Both the position numbers and the translations under genes were made by a program. A DNA stretch of 49,700 nucleotides from Eubacterium sp. CAG:274. Its GTDB lineage: Bacteria > Bacillota > Clostridia > Lachnospirales > CAG-274. Location: the NCBI GenBank assembly GCA_000432155.1, contig FR888499.1:4369-54068 (forward strand), written 5' to 3'. Numbering within the stretch: position 1 is the first letter of the stretch; each line of letters begins with the position of its first letter. Positions 15,699 to 24,498 of the stretch are shown here, piece after piece. The notes under the pieces were generated by a model. The model made no database searches. It was not told where the DNA came from and worked only from the letters and a program-made list of their open reading frames with translations.

Positions 15699-16346
15699 TT
15701 ATTTTCTACAATAATATTCCAAATACATATCTTTTAACTGGCAAATCTCTTTTTCGTAATTTCTATCTTGGTCCGCACTATGTATTATACCTGAAGAATA
15801 TTTACTTAAAGCTGAAAGCATAGCGTACATTACATTATAAAATATACTTTTCTCTGAAATATCTGTTCGTACTGTCTTGTCATCTTGAGCTTTCTTATAA
15901 AGCATATGAAATTTGTTTACGAATTTATCTATTATACTGTTATATGGCTTCATTTCATCTTTTGTTGTATCTTCTGAACCAATATATATGCTAAAATTGG
16001 TATTAAAGTTCAATAAATCGCTATTTTCTTTATATAAATCAATGTATCTGTCTATATAGAATTCCAACTCCTGTGCAGCCGTCATATTTTCTACATTTAG
16101 TTCATTATAATGTCTTTGTAATTCGCCATAATATTCTCTCCACTTTTTAGTAGCAACAGCAATTACAAGCTCTTTTTTTGTCCCAAAATAGCGATATATG
16201 CTTGCAACCCCCATATTACAATTATTCGCAACAACTGTCATTGTTACTGGTTCAATTCTATTTTCTGCAAAAAGTTTAAAAGCTGTTTCAATTACTATAT
16301 CTCTTCTTTCAGTAATCGACTGATTGACATTATCTAAATACCTCAT
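15699..16346 (-). CDS. TetR-family transcriptional regulator
   Basis: 215 residues. The N-terminal helix-turn-helix is typical: RRDIVIETAFKLFAENRIEP, then VTMTVVANNCNMGVASIYRYF with the IYRYFGTKKELV ending (about residues 14-60). The C-terminal ligand-binding half is all-helical and not assignable; it resembles generic TetR_C sequences. The gene is preceded by a full consensus promoter that overlaps an inverted repeat, which suggests self-repression. No divergent target gene is adjacent: the neighbours are the Ser-rich protein downstream and the SPFH gene upstream, both in the same direction, so its regulon is unclear. The start is ATG 16346 after GAGGGGAAG. Confidence 0.9.
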   Translation of the reverse strand: MRYLDNVNQSITERRDIVIETAFKLFAENRIEPVTMTVVANNCNMGVASIYRYFGTKKELVIAVATKKWREYYGELQRHYNELNVENMTAAQELEFYIDRYIDLYKENSDLLNFNTNFSIYIGSEDTTKDEMKPYNSIIDKFVNKFHMLYKKAQDDKTVRTDISEKSIFYNVMYAMLSALSKYSSGIIHSADQDRNYEKEICQLKDMYLEYYCRK

Positions 16347-16365
16347 ATTACTTCCCCTCTTAAAT

Positions 16366-16416
16366 ATATAACACTTTTCATATAGTGATTATAGATATTA
16401 TGTGATAAATTGTCAA
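16366..16416 (-). promoter_or_regulatory. tetR promoter with a likely autoregulatory operator
   Basis: TTGACA (16411-16416), 17 bases, TATAAT (16388-16393). Overlapping the -10 box and start region is an inverted repeat with arms CACT (16372-16375) and AGTG (16384-16387), extended outward by TAA/TTA with one unpaired base. TetR proteins usually bind such 15-25 base palindromes in their own promoter. Confidence 0.6.
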
Positions 16417-16440
16417 TACATTTTACATTTTAGGTTGACA

Positions 16441-16473
16441 AACAAAGTGGCATAGACAAAATCCACGCCACTT
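16441..16473 (-). terminator. Terminator of the nfeD-SPFH unit
   Basis: AAGTGGC (16445-16451) pairs with GCCACTT (16467-16473); on the minus strand the stem is followed by TGTTTGT. Confidence 0.65.
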
Positions 16474-16486
16474 AAAAATATATTTT

Positions 16487-17407
16487 TTATTTTTCGTCCA
16501 TAATTTCTTTAAGAGATGTAGCAAGACCTGCTATGCCCTGAATATTTGATGGAACTATAATCTTTGTTGCATTACCGTTTGCCATATTAGCAAGTGCCTC
16601 AAGGCTCTTTAAAGTAAGCACACTTTCGTCTGCACCAGCCTCTTTTAACATTCGTATACCCTCTGCATTAGCTCTCTGTACCTTTAAAATAGCCTCTGCC
16701 TCACCTTCGGCCTCTTTTATCATCTTTTCTCTTTCAGCCTCTGCCTTTAATATTGCAGCCTGCTTTTCTGCCTCTGCCTCAAGAATTGCGGATTCCTTTT
16801 TACCCTCTGCTACAAGTACAGTTGACTTCTTTTCACCCTCAGCAATAAGTATAGATTCTCGTCTTTCTCTTTCTGCTTTCATCTGCTTTTCCATAGATTC
16901 CTGAATAGCAGCTGGTGGCATAATATTTTTAAGTTCAACTCTGTTTACCTTAATACCCCAAGGGTCTGTAGCCTCGTCAAGAGTCATAACCATTTTAGAG
17001 TTTATAGTTTCTCTTGAAGTAAGTGTTTCATCAAGTTCCATATCGCCAATAATATTTCTCAATGTAGTTGATGTAAGGTTTTCAATAGCAATAATAGGGT
17101 TTTCTACACCATAAGTAAATAACTTAGGGTCTGTTACCTGAAAGAAGATTACTGTATCAATCTGCATTGTTACATTATCCTTTGTAATAACTGGCTGTGG
17201 TGGGAAATCAATAACCTGTTCCTTTAAAGTAACATTTTTTGCTACTCTTTCAAAGAAAGGTATTTTAAAATATAAACCTGTCTGCCAAGTTGTTTTATAT
17301 GCACCTAAAAATTCAACTACATAAGCTCTGGCCTGTGGCACAATTTTAACACAACTGGCAGCAACTACTACTACAATTATTAAGAAAAATAAGAATAAAA
17401 TTATCAT
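16487..17407 (-). CDS. SPFH/band-7 (stomatin-like) membrane protein, QmcA/YbbK type
   Basis: 306 residues. One N-terminal membrane helix (about 2-20) is followed by an SPFH domain (VPQARAYVVEFLGAYKTTWQ, then PFFERVAKNVTLKEQV and DFPPQPVITKDNVTM) to about residue 180. A long Ala/Glu-rich coiled coil (180-265) of repeated AEGEKK- and EAEAE-type heptads and a C-terminal helical tail end the protein. Such proteins oligomerise into membrane microdomain scaffolds and often control membrane proteases or cell-envelope enzymes. It follows nfeD after two bases, the standard SPFH-NfeD pairing. Location downstream of the mannose-6-phosphate isomerase fusion suggests shared transcription with that gene. 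Confidence 0.93.
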   Translation of the reverse strand: MIILFLFFLIIVVVVAASCVKIVPQARAYVVEFLGAYKTTWQTGLYFKIPFFERVAKNVTLKEQVIDFPPQPVITKDNVTMQIDTVIFFQVTDPKLFTYGVENPIIAIENLTSTTLRNIIGDMELDETLTSRETINSKMVMTLDEATDPWGIKVNRVELKNIMPPAAIQESMEKQMKAERERRESILIAEGEKKSTVLVAEGKKESAILEAEAEKQAAILKAEAEREKMIKEAEGEAEAILKVQRANAEGIRMLKEAGADESVLTLKSLEALANMANGNATKIIVPSNIQGIAGLATSLKEIMDEK

Positions 17408-17409
17408 AA

Positions 17410-17847
17410 TTAAACCTCCTCTACCTTTTCAACACATAATGTATTTCCATCTACATTAGTTATCCTGACTTTTGTTCCCTCAGAAATGTCTTCATTGCTT
17501 ACAGCAAGCCATTCAACATCTCCAATTTTAACTCTACCTTTTTCGTCTTTTTTTATTTCCTGTACGACGACACCGGTTTTGTCTACTTTACTGTTAATAT
17601 TTCCTCCCCTCGTATATTTATCAACATATTTTTTAGCCACAGGTCTTATGAATACAAGTGACAATATTGAAAATAATATAAATACAAATATTTGAAGCAG
17701 TATACTTTCCGGAAAAATCAATGCCATAAAAAATGAAACTACAGCACCAATCACAAACCATACACTGACAAGGGCTATTGTTCCTGCCTCTATAAGACCA
17801 CAAGATACAGCAATTATCAGCCAAATTACAGCCATACTATAATCCAT
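17410..17847 (-). CDS. NfeD family protein (short, membrane, OB-fold C-terminus)
   Basis: 145 residues: three or four hydrophobic segments (about 5-25, 28-45, 50-68) and a C-terminal OB-fold domain from about 80 (DKTGVVVQEIKKDEKGRVKI, then GDVEWLAVS). This is the short NfeD type that partners SPFH proteins and lacks the ClpP-like protease half of long NfeD. It is probably a membrane adaptor for the adjacent SPFH scaffold. It starts 11 bases after the isomerase fusion and ends two bases before the SPFH gene, so all three look co-transcribed. Confidence 0.9.
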   Translation of the reverse strand: MDYSMAVIWLIIAVSCGLIEAGTIALVSVWFVIGAVVSFFMALIFPESILLQIFVFILFSILSLVFIRPVAKKYVDKYTRGGNINSKVDKTGVVVQEIKKDEKGRVKIGDVEWLAVSNEDISEGTKVRITNVDGNTLCVEKVEEV

Positions 17848-17858
17848 TTTACTCCTCC

Positions 17859-20186
17859 TTATACATTAGCTACAATAAACTTACATTCTCCATTTACCTT
17901 TACATTCCCAATACCTGCTGGAAGGAAGAAAGTATCACCCTTTTTTAATGCCATTTCCACTTCTCCATTGCTTACAGTTCCAAAACCATCTAAAAATACA
18001 AGGGCGTTAAATGATGCTCTATCAACATAAAATTCCACATCATCTTTTACATCATAAACAAATACTTGGAAATATTTGCAAGAACAAACTGTTTTTTTAC
18101 TGTATCCGTCATTTTTTTCTTCTGAATACTTAGATATAAAAGGTTCATATTTATTTGTATTTATTACCTGCAAAGCTTTTTCAATATGAAGTTCTCTTAG
18201 ATTTCCGTCTTTATCTTTTCTGTCATAATCATATAATCTATATGTAGAATTTGAGCTTTGTTGTATTTCACATATAAGTATGCCACTACCTATGGCATGG
18301 ACTGTACCAGCCGGAATATAAATTGCATCACCCTTCTTTACATATATCTTATTAAGAACATCTGTAATAGTATGATTTTCTATTCTGTTTTTTATTTCTT
18401 CCTTTGTAATATCTTCTTTAAATCCACAGTATACAAAGGCATCTTCATCACAGTCCATTATGTACCACATTTCGTTTTTGCCATATTCTTTTTCCACAGA
18501 CATAGCAAAATCATCGTCTGGGTGTACCTGAATAGAAAGTGGCTTTTTAGCATCAATAAACTTTATTAACATAGGAAATTGTTCAAATGCTACACACTTC
18601 CAACCTACAACATCATCTTCAATTTGTTCTAAGTATTTTCCAAATTCAAGACCTTTATATCTTCCGTTTGTAACTATTGAATTTCCAGCTTTATGAGCAG
18701 ATAACTCCCAACTTTCAGCAACTACATCATAATCACAGTTTTTATCAAACTCTGTAACTAATCTATTACCTCCCCAAAGATAGTCCTTAAATGCCGGTGA
18801 AAGTTTTATAATCTCTTTACTAACATCTCCAAGGTCTTTGTAGTTTTTAGATACTATATCCTGTTCATTAAGATAATCACCAATTTCAACTTCAATAATT
18901 ACAACATTTTCGTTAGATTCATTTGAAATTCGATGATACGCCTCAGCTGGAACATATATATTTTCCCCAGCTTCAAACTCCATTGTTATTCCTTCTAATT
19001 CTACAAGAACTACACCTTCAACTACACTCCAGTGCTCACTTCTATAGCTATGTTTATGCAAGCTCATTTTTCTATTTGGAAAAACTGTAACCTTTTTTAC
19101 TTTATATCCCATACCTTCACTAAGTATTTGATAAGTTCCCCAAGCCCTATAGTATATAGGCAATCTATCAGTATATTTACCAAACTTTTTCTTAACATTA
19201 ACTATAAAATCCTTTATATTGTGTTTTGCATTTTTACTTTTAATATAAACAGCATCATCAGTATTTACAACTACTATATCTTCTGTTCCATTTACTACAA
19301 CAAGTTTATCGTCACTATGATTTATAACTGTCGTGTTAGTTGCTTCGTTATATATTACATTGCTAAGTTCTTCATCTTTTGCTACTAAAGCTAAGGATTC
19401 ATAATCATTTAACTGATACCATTGTATATTTTTTATTTCAACACATTTTAAATCATTTATATTTTCAATTATATTTCTTTCAAAACTTTTAAACAAGGTT
19501 GCTGTTTTTATATTATCCGGTATAAAATAAATATTTCCATCATTTAAAAGCTGATTAAATATTTTTTCAGACTCAAAATATATTTCTGAAAAATTTTCCT
19601 TTATTTTTTCCAAAAATACTTTTGTATTTATAATGTACATACCTATATTCCAAAGCCAATGTCCATTATTCATAAGATTTCTAAGCAAGTTTTCACTAGG
19701 TTTTTCCACAAATAATTCTACGTCTGAATTATTTGTTTTTATATAGCCATATTGATTTGAATATTTTTCTATAGGCACACCAAAGGTTACACAACTGCTT
19801 ATGTCAGATATTTTTTTAGCCTCAACAACACAGTTTGTATAATTTCCAGTATCTATAATACCATTACAGCCAATTATTAATACTCTTTCACCTATGTTAG
19901 CTGACATACAGCCCAGAATAATTGGCAAAGTAGTATTTACAGGTTCTTTTTCTAAAAATAATCTATATCTCAGTTCCTGAAAAACTTCTAGCTGACCTTC
20001 TACTATAAATTTATATGTTTCATTGGTGAAAATATAAAACTCATCACAATATGGTATATTTTTGGCTATATTTTCTTGAAAAACTGACCTTCCATCTCTA
20101 ATCTCCACAAACTGTTGAGGAAATTCTTTTCGTGATATAGGCCAAAGACTTCCCCCATTACCACCAGCCAAGACTATACACTTCAT
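17859..20186 (-). CDS. Three-domain fusion: degenerate GDP-mannose pyrophosphorylase, type II PMI cupin, type I mannose-6-phosphate isomerase
   Basis: 775 residues. Residues 1-330 resemble mannose-1-phosphate guanylyltransferase but lack key residues: the signature loop reads GGNGGSLWPISRKEFPQQF (Thr to Gly12, Arg to Ser13, PKQ Lys to Gln24), the PADH aspartate region reads IGCNGIIDTG, and the WNDVGSW motif is lost; only FVEKP (about 160) and WNIGMY survive. Residues 340-445 are the ManC-type cupin (AWGTYQILSEG, SLHKHSYRSEHW), with one usual His replaced by Tyr. Residues 455-775 are a complete type I isomerase with zinc ligands in QVHPDDD, NEMWY and PAGTVHAIG and the active-site YRLYDYDRKD. 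It should interconvert fructose-6-P and mannose-6-P; the N-terminal domain is probably catalytically dead. An extended -10 promoter lies upstream. Confidence 0.85.
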   Translation of the reverse strand: MKCIVLAGGNGGSLWPISRKEFPQQFVEIRDGRSVFQENIAKNIPYCDEFYIFTNETYKFIVEGQLEVFQELRYRLFLEKEPVNTTLPIILGCMSANIGERVLIIGCNGIIDTGNYTNCVVEAKKISDISSCVTFGVPIEKYSNQYGYIKTNNSDVELFVEKPSENLLRNLMNNGHWLWNIGMYIINTKVFLEKIKENFSEIYFESEKIFNQLLNDGNIYFIPDNIKTATLFKSFERNIIENINDLKCVEIKNIQWYQLNDYESLALVAKDEELSNVIYNEATNTTVINHSDDKLVVVNGTEDIVVVNTDDAVYIKSKNAKHNIKDFIVNVKKKFGKYTDRLPIYYRAWGTYQILSEGMGYKVKKVTVFPNRKMSLHKHSYRSEHWSVVEGVVLVELEGITMEFEAGENIYVPAEAYHRISNESNENVVIIEVEIGDYLNEQDIVSKNYKDLGDVSKEIIKLSPAFKDYLWGGNRLVTEFDKNCDYDVVAESWELSAHKAGNSIVTNGRYKGLEFGKYLEQIEDDVVGWKCVAFEQFPMLIKFIDAKKPLSIQVHPDDDFAMSVEKEYGKNEMWYIMDCDEDAFVYCGFKEDITKEEIKNRIENHTITDVLNKIYVKKGDAIYIPAGTVHAIGSGILICEIQQSSNSTYRLYDYDRKDKDGNLRELHIEKALQVINTNKYEPFISKYSEEKNDGYSKKTVCSCKYFQVFVYDVKDDVEFYVDRASFNALVFLDGFGTVSNGEVEMALKKGDTFFLPAGIGNVKVNGECKFIVANV

Positions 20187-20220
20187 ATAATTTTCTCCTT
20201 AAATTTCTGACTTATAAATA

Positions 20221-20229
20221 ATTATACCA
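20221..20229 (-). promoter_or_regulatory. Extended -10 promoter of the isomerase-nfeD-SPFH unit
   Basis: TGGTATAAT on the minus strand (-10 at 20221-20226 with the TGn extension) and a poor -35 (TAGAAA) 17 bases upstream. A terminator for the capsule transcript lies just upstream, so this starts a separate unit. Confidence 0.6.
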
Positions 20230-20291
20230 TAAAACACTATATTTTTCTATAATATAATAATATTCTATACATTAATAACAGCCTTTTTTTC

Positions 20292-20335
20292 ATAAAAAAT
20301 ACACCTCCAAAAGTTTCTAACTTTCCGAGGTGTAT
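20292..20335 (-). terminator. Terminator at the end of the capsule operon
   Basis: ATACACCTC (20299-20307) and GAGGTGTAT (20327-20335) form a 9-base stem with an inner AAAGTT/AACTTT hairpin; on the minus strand it is followed by TTTTTATG. It follows the GDP-mannose pyrophosphorylase gene. Confidence 0.9.
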
Positions 20336-20358
20336 ATCAATTTTAATTAAGCTAAATT

Positions 20359-21426
20359 TTATAAATACTTATCCAATTTTCTTTCTTTAAGTATGTCCAC
20401 GACGTCTTTTACAGACTGTGCCTTATTCTTATCACATACCAATATTGCATCATCAGTTTCTACTACAACAATATTATCAAGTCCTATTGTTGCAATTAAA
20501 CTCTTATTGCCAAAAACAACACTATTCTTAGTGTCAAGCATTATATTTTCACCTTTAGAAATATTGCCATTTTCATCTTTGTTGTACATAACTTCTAAAG
20601 TATCCCAGCTACCAACATCATTCCAACCAAACTCGCCGTCTATTACAACAACATTGTCAGCCTTTTCCATAATACCATAGTCAACAGAAATCTTAGGAAT
20701 AACAGGGTATATCTCATTTATAACCTTTTCTTCATCAGGTGTACCCATAGCATCACCAATTTTCACAATACATTGATAAACCTCCGGCAAAAGCTCCTTG
20801 AATTTATTGAGAATAACTGAAGCTCTCCAAACAAACATACCACTGTTCCAAGCAAAGCTACCCTTAGCAACATATTCCTTTGCAAGATCTAAATTAGGCT
20901 TTTCTACAAACTGTATAACCTTTTTAGCCAAACTATCTTCGTTTTTATTAAATTCTATATAGCCATAACCTGTTGCCGGAAAAGTTGGTATAATACCTAT
21001 TGTAACCAATTTCTCTTCTTTTTCAGCCACATCAATAGCTTTATTTAAAATTTCCGCAAAACCTTTTTCGTCTTTAATATAGTGGTCGGCAGGGAATACG
21101 CACATTACGCCGTCGCCATATTTTTTAATTATTTCCATAGCTGCATAGCCTATACAAGCAGCAGTATTTCTGGCTGCCGGCTCTGCTAAAATCTTCTTTG
21201 GTTCAATTCTACCCTTTGTGACATCAGCCATAGGTTTCCACTGGCAAACATTTGTTACAATAAATATATCCTTTTTATCAATTACCTGACCAATTCTATC
21301 TATAGTTTCATTTACCATAGTTTCCTTGCCACTTAAATTCAAGAGCTGTTTAGGCATTTCCTGTCTACTCATAGGCCAAAAGCGTGTTCCACCACCGCCT
21401 GCCATAATTACTCCATATGTATTCAT
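20359..21426 (-). CDS. manC: Mannose-1-phosphate guanylyltransferase (GDP-mannose pyrophosphorylase)
   Basis: 355 residues, GT-A-like nucleotidyltransferase making GDP-mannose from mannose-1-P and GTP. All catalytic motifs are intact: MAGGGGTRFWPMSRQEMPKQ at the N-terminus (Arg15, Lys26), PAARNTAACIGYA, FPADHYIKD, FVEKPN, WNSGMFVW and WNDVGSWDTL. It is the single-domain form, without a PMI cupin. It complements the adjacent fusion protein, whose own pyrophosphorylase domain is degenerate. A phosphomannomutase is needed between the two steps and is not in the window. It is the last gene of the capsule transcript, with GGAGG before the ATG and a strong terminator after the stop. Confidence 0.94.
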   Translation of the reverse strand: MNTYGVIMAGGGGTRFWPMSRQEMPKQLLNLSGKETMVNETIDRIGQVIDKKDIFIVTNVCQWKPMADVTKGRIEPKKILAEPAARNTAACIGYAAMEIIKKYGDGVMCVFPADHYIKDEKGFAEILNKAIDVAEKEEKLVTIGIIPTFPATGYGYIEFNKNEDSLAKKVIQFVEKPNLDLAKEYVAKGSFAWNSGMFVWRASVILNKFKELLPEVYQCIVKIGDAMGTPDEEKVINEIYPVIPKISVDYGIMEKADNVVVIDGEFGWNDVGSWDTLEVMYNKDENGNISKGENIMLDTKNSVVFGNKSLIATIGLDNIVVVETDDAILVCDKNKAQSVKDVVDILKERKLDKYL

Positions 21427-21477
21427 GTATTTCCTCCAAAATTACTATTCAAGTAACTTATTTCTTATCACATTTGT

Positions 21478-23055
21478 TTAAAAATTGATATATAAATGTG
21501 ATGTTATATATTTTATACTTACCTTTTTAGAGAATTCTTTAAGACATTCTTCAAATCCACTATTCATTCTATCATATAGCTCAGACTTAGAAACAACCGT
21601 AGTCATATCACTATTTATAAAATTTTTTCTGGAATCTATTGAATATCCATCAAAACCTGCAAGTAAAAAATTCTTTACCCCAAGTTCTATAAGCATCTTA
21701 ATTAACATCAATCCAGCATTATCTTTTACATCATCAATTTCATTTAACAAATCAGCATACTCCATAGAAATATAAGCTAAATTACTATCTATATTTGAAG
21801 TTGTAATAAGTTTTTTATCTTTAACTTCTAATTCTTCATATCTTCTCATATTACTTATAAAAATATAATCTACATCCAAATATTCATAATTAAAGTTTAT
21901 GGAAAACAGAACTGTATTTTCTGGGTTGTACGCCATTAAAATTTTTTCCTTTTCAATACCAGCACTCTTTCCCGGAGCAATAATAAGTGCCGTTTTGTTA
22001 GTCATTTGCTGTTTTAGATTTTCTAAATTCCTATCTCTGACTTTACCCTTATTCATATACTGTATATAAAGATTTTCTATATAACTCTTATCAAATTTAT
22101 TTTTCTTTTCTTCTGATATCTGAGCTAAAACTTCATCCATATTTTCATATGTAAGTGTCTTTTTATCATCTAAGTATGAAGCATAATTAGGATGACAATT
22201 ATATTGTGCTGATAAATAATGTGGTAATGAATATCCCCAATAATTACTTAAATAAATTTTATTAAGAACTTGGTCAATAATTTTCATTAAAGGCTTTATT
22301 TTAAAATCCGTTCCAAAACTACCATTTAGATAATCCACAAAAAGCTCTGTATTTAAGTTTCCTGCTCCTCTACCTATTCCAAAAACACTTGTATCAATAA
22401 TAATTTTTCTCTCTGTAATTACTTCTGTCAGCGATTGGGCATTAGAAAGTGCAAGCTGTTGATTATTGTGAGAATGGTATCCAATATGAATAGCTTCATC
22501 TATCTCATAATCCATAATATAAAACAGCCTCATTAAATCCTTGCTTCTCATAACTCCAAAGCTATCAGCTATATAGACAGCATAAGGTTTTAATTTATTA
22601 ACTAATTTCATAAGTAAAGTTAATTCTTCTTGAGTATAGCTCATAGTTACCATTGGTTGTACAAAGACCTGATAACCTTTCTTTTTTATTTCTTCACAAA
22701 ACTCAATTGCTTCTACCAAATCTTTCTTATGAAAGGCAACTCTTATTCCATACAATACTTTACTATTATGAGGTATATCTTCAATATTGTATTCACCAAA
22801 GTTTATCATACAAACATACTTTGTACGATTTTTATTACCTTTGTGAATAAGATTTTCTATTTCCTCTATAGTATTGAATTTTGTCAAATTTTTATTATGC
22901 TCTATTCTATTCGTAAGAAAACCACATTCGATTATGTCTATATTTGCATATTCAAGACCATTTAGTATCTTTGGAATGTTTTTTTCTCCAAACTCCCATT
23001 GATTTACATATCCACCATCTCTAAGAGTACAATCAAGCACTGAAATTTTTTCCAT
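21478..23055 (-). CDS. DRE-TIM pyruvate-aldolase-like domain fused to a DUF115/MptE-like domain
   Basis: 525 residues from ATG 23055, preceded by GGGGTG; an in-frame GTG at 23064 overlaps that site. Residues 1-340 match the HMG-CoA lyase/4-hydroxy-2-oxovalerate aldolase family: metal and catalytic DCTLRDGGYVNQWEFG (residues 7-22), metal-binding GYHSHNNQQLALSNA, and GIGRGAGNLNTELF. These enzymes make or cleave 4-hydroxy-2-oxo acids from pyruvate and an aldehyde. From about 350 a second domain begins (ALIIAPGKSAGIEKEK, later DYIFISNMRRYEEL and FLLAGFDGYS) that resembles DUF115/MptE-like or sialyltransferase-like Rossmann folds. It sits beside a CMP-Kdo-synthetase homologue, so a role in making an ulosonic acid is plausible but unproven. 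Confidence 0.75.
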   Translation of the reverse strand: MEKISVLDCTLRDGGYVNQWEFGEKNIPKILNGLEYANIDIIECGFLTNRIEHNKNLTKFNTIEEIENLIHKGNKNRTKYVCMINFGEYNIEDIPHNSKVLYGIRVAFHKKDLVEAIEFCEEIKKKGYQVFVQPMVTMSYTQEELTLLMKLVNKLKPYAVYIADSFGVMRSKDLMRLFYIMDYEIDEAIHIGYHSHNNQQLALSNAQSLTEVITERKIIIDTSVFGIGRGAGNLNTELFVDYLNGSFGTDFKIKPLMKIIDQVLNKIYLSNYWGYSLPHYLSAQYNCHPNYASYLDDKKTLTYENMDEVLAQISEEKKNKFDKSYIENLYIQYMNKGKVRDRNLENLKQQMTNKTALIIAPGKSAGIEKEKILMAYNPENTVLFSINFNYEYLDVDYIFISNMRRYEELEVKDKKLITTSNIDSNLAYISMEYADLLNEIDDVKDNAGLMLIKMLIELGVKNFLLAGFDGYSIDSRKNFINSDMTTVVSKSELYDRMNSGFEECLKEFSKKVSIKYITSHLYINF

Positions 23056-23079
23056 TACATTCACCCCTGTATATTTTTA

Positions 23080-24498
23080 TCATTTTCCTTTAGAAATAAA
23101 TGATAATATTCTTTTCACCTTATGAGCATTTATTAATGCAAACACTAAATACACAAACAGTATTATTATAAAAGATTTTAAAAGGCTAAATCGCCAAGTA
23201 GAAAACATAAATGCGATAACAATTACCGTTTCCATAATTATATCTAATATTATATTACTATTCATTATTTTAGCAATGTATAATTCTGATATATAACTTC
23301 TTATTCCTATAGATAAAACAAGAAATACTGCAACAATAATTATATTATCAAATATATAAGCTCCTAAAAGACTTAAAATCAAACTTAAAACCATAGCAAA
23401 AACATTTACCATAAGAAGATTTTTTTCTTTACGAAAAACTTTAAAATATGTAGTACAAAGTAAATTCATTTTACCATTAAATGTACATATAGGTAAAAGT
23501 AAACCTAAATAAATAAGACTTTCCTTATATTGAGGTAACCATAAAGCCATAACATAGCACAACGGTGCATAACATAAGAAAGCCAATGGGAGAAAAAGAC
23601 TTAAACCATCCCTTATTCCCTTGTACAATACACTTTGTTGCTCACTATTTACATTTCTCAACATAGGAAAAAGGACCATACTTACTTGAGATATGAATAA
23701 AAGAACAAAATTTATGATAGACATAGAGAGTGAAAATTTCCCAAAAGCTTCAATACCCCACCTACCATCAATTATAAATCTAGCAGAACCTATAATTAAT
23801 GTACTTGCTATATTTGCAATCATAAGATTTATACCAATCTTTATATTGTCAAACATATTTATAAAAGTTATTTTTAAAGGCAAACATTTTGAAAATACTA
23901 TTTCCTTACCTTTATAAATACTATAAACAAGAGCAGCTACCTTACCTGTTACATAGAAAACAATATAAAACCTAAAGTCATTAACCTTTATAAAAATCAT
24001 AGGCAAAAGACAAACCATAAATACAAGTTTATCTAATATTACAGAAATTGAAAACCATTTAGTTTCATTAGCTGCCTGAAATATAAATCCTAAATACAGC
24101 GATAAGTTATTCAAAACCATAACTATTCCTATCATTAAAATAACAAATTTTCTATTATTATCATCTATAATAAAAAAACAGAAAAAGATAAAAATAATAG
24201 CCATAACACTCTGTAATACTGCTGCTATTTTATATTGTGAACCTAAAAGAGGTTTATCCATTTCATCGTAGCTTTTGCCACCATATTTTAAATATACACC
24301 ATCATTTAATCCAAAGTGAAAAAAACCTACATATCCAAAATAAAATATAAACAGCTGCCAATATCCAAAATCCCTTACAGTAAGAAATTTAGGTACTATT
24401 AAAGACATAAGTACACTTAAAAATAACGAAATACCTTGTGCTAAAAATGCAAATATAATATTATTCCAAAATTTATTCTTTAAGTTCATAATGCTCAC
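23080..24498 (-). CDS. wzx: Wzx-type polysaccharide flippase (MOP superfamily)
   Basis: 472 residues with 12-14 predicted membrane helices spread over the full length and short basic loops, as in oligosaccharide flippases of the MATE/MOP group. The N-terminal FWNNIIFAFLAQGISLFLSV and the PKFLTVRDFGYWQLFIFYF block are typical. It should flip the undecaprenyl-linked repeat unit to the outer face. The GTG start at 24498 overlaps the stop of the preceding gene (TAGTG); an ATG three codons in (24489) is an alternative, and neither has a strong ribosome-binding site, so translation may be coupled. Confidence 0.9.
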   Translation of the reverse strand: MSIMNLKNKFWNNIIFAFLAQGISLFLSVLMSLIVPKFLTVRDFGYWQLFIFYFGYVGFFHFGLNDGVYLKYGGKSYDEMDKPLLGSQYKIAAVLQSVMAIIFIFFCFFIIDDNNRKFVILMIGIVMVLNNLSLYLGFIFQAANETKWFSISVILDKLVFMVCLLPMIFIKVNDFRFYIVFYVTGKVAALVYSIYKGKEIVFSKCLPLKITFINMFDNIKIGINLMIANIASTLIIGSARFIIDGRWGIEAFGKFSLSMSIINFVLLFISQVSMVLFPMLRNVNSEQQSVLYKGIRDGLSLFLPLAFLCYAPLCYVMALWLPQYKESLIYLGLLLPICTFNGKMNLLCTTYFKVFRKEKNLLMVNVFAMVLSLILSLLGAYIFDNIIIVAVFLVLSIGIRSYISELYIAKIMNSNIILDIIMETVIVIAFMFSTWRFSLLKSFIIILFVYLVFALINAHKVKRILSFISKGK

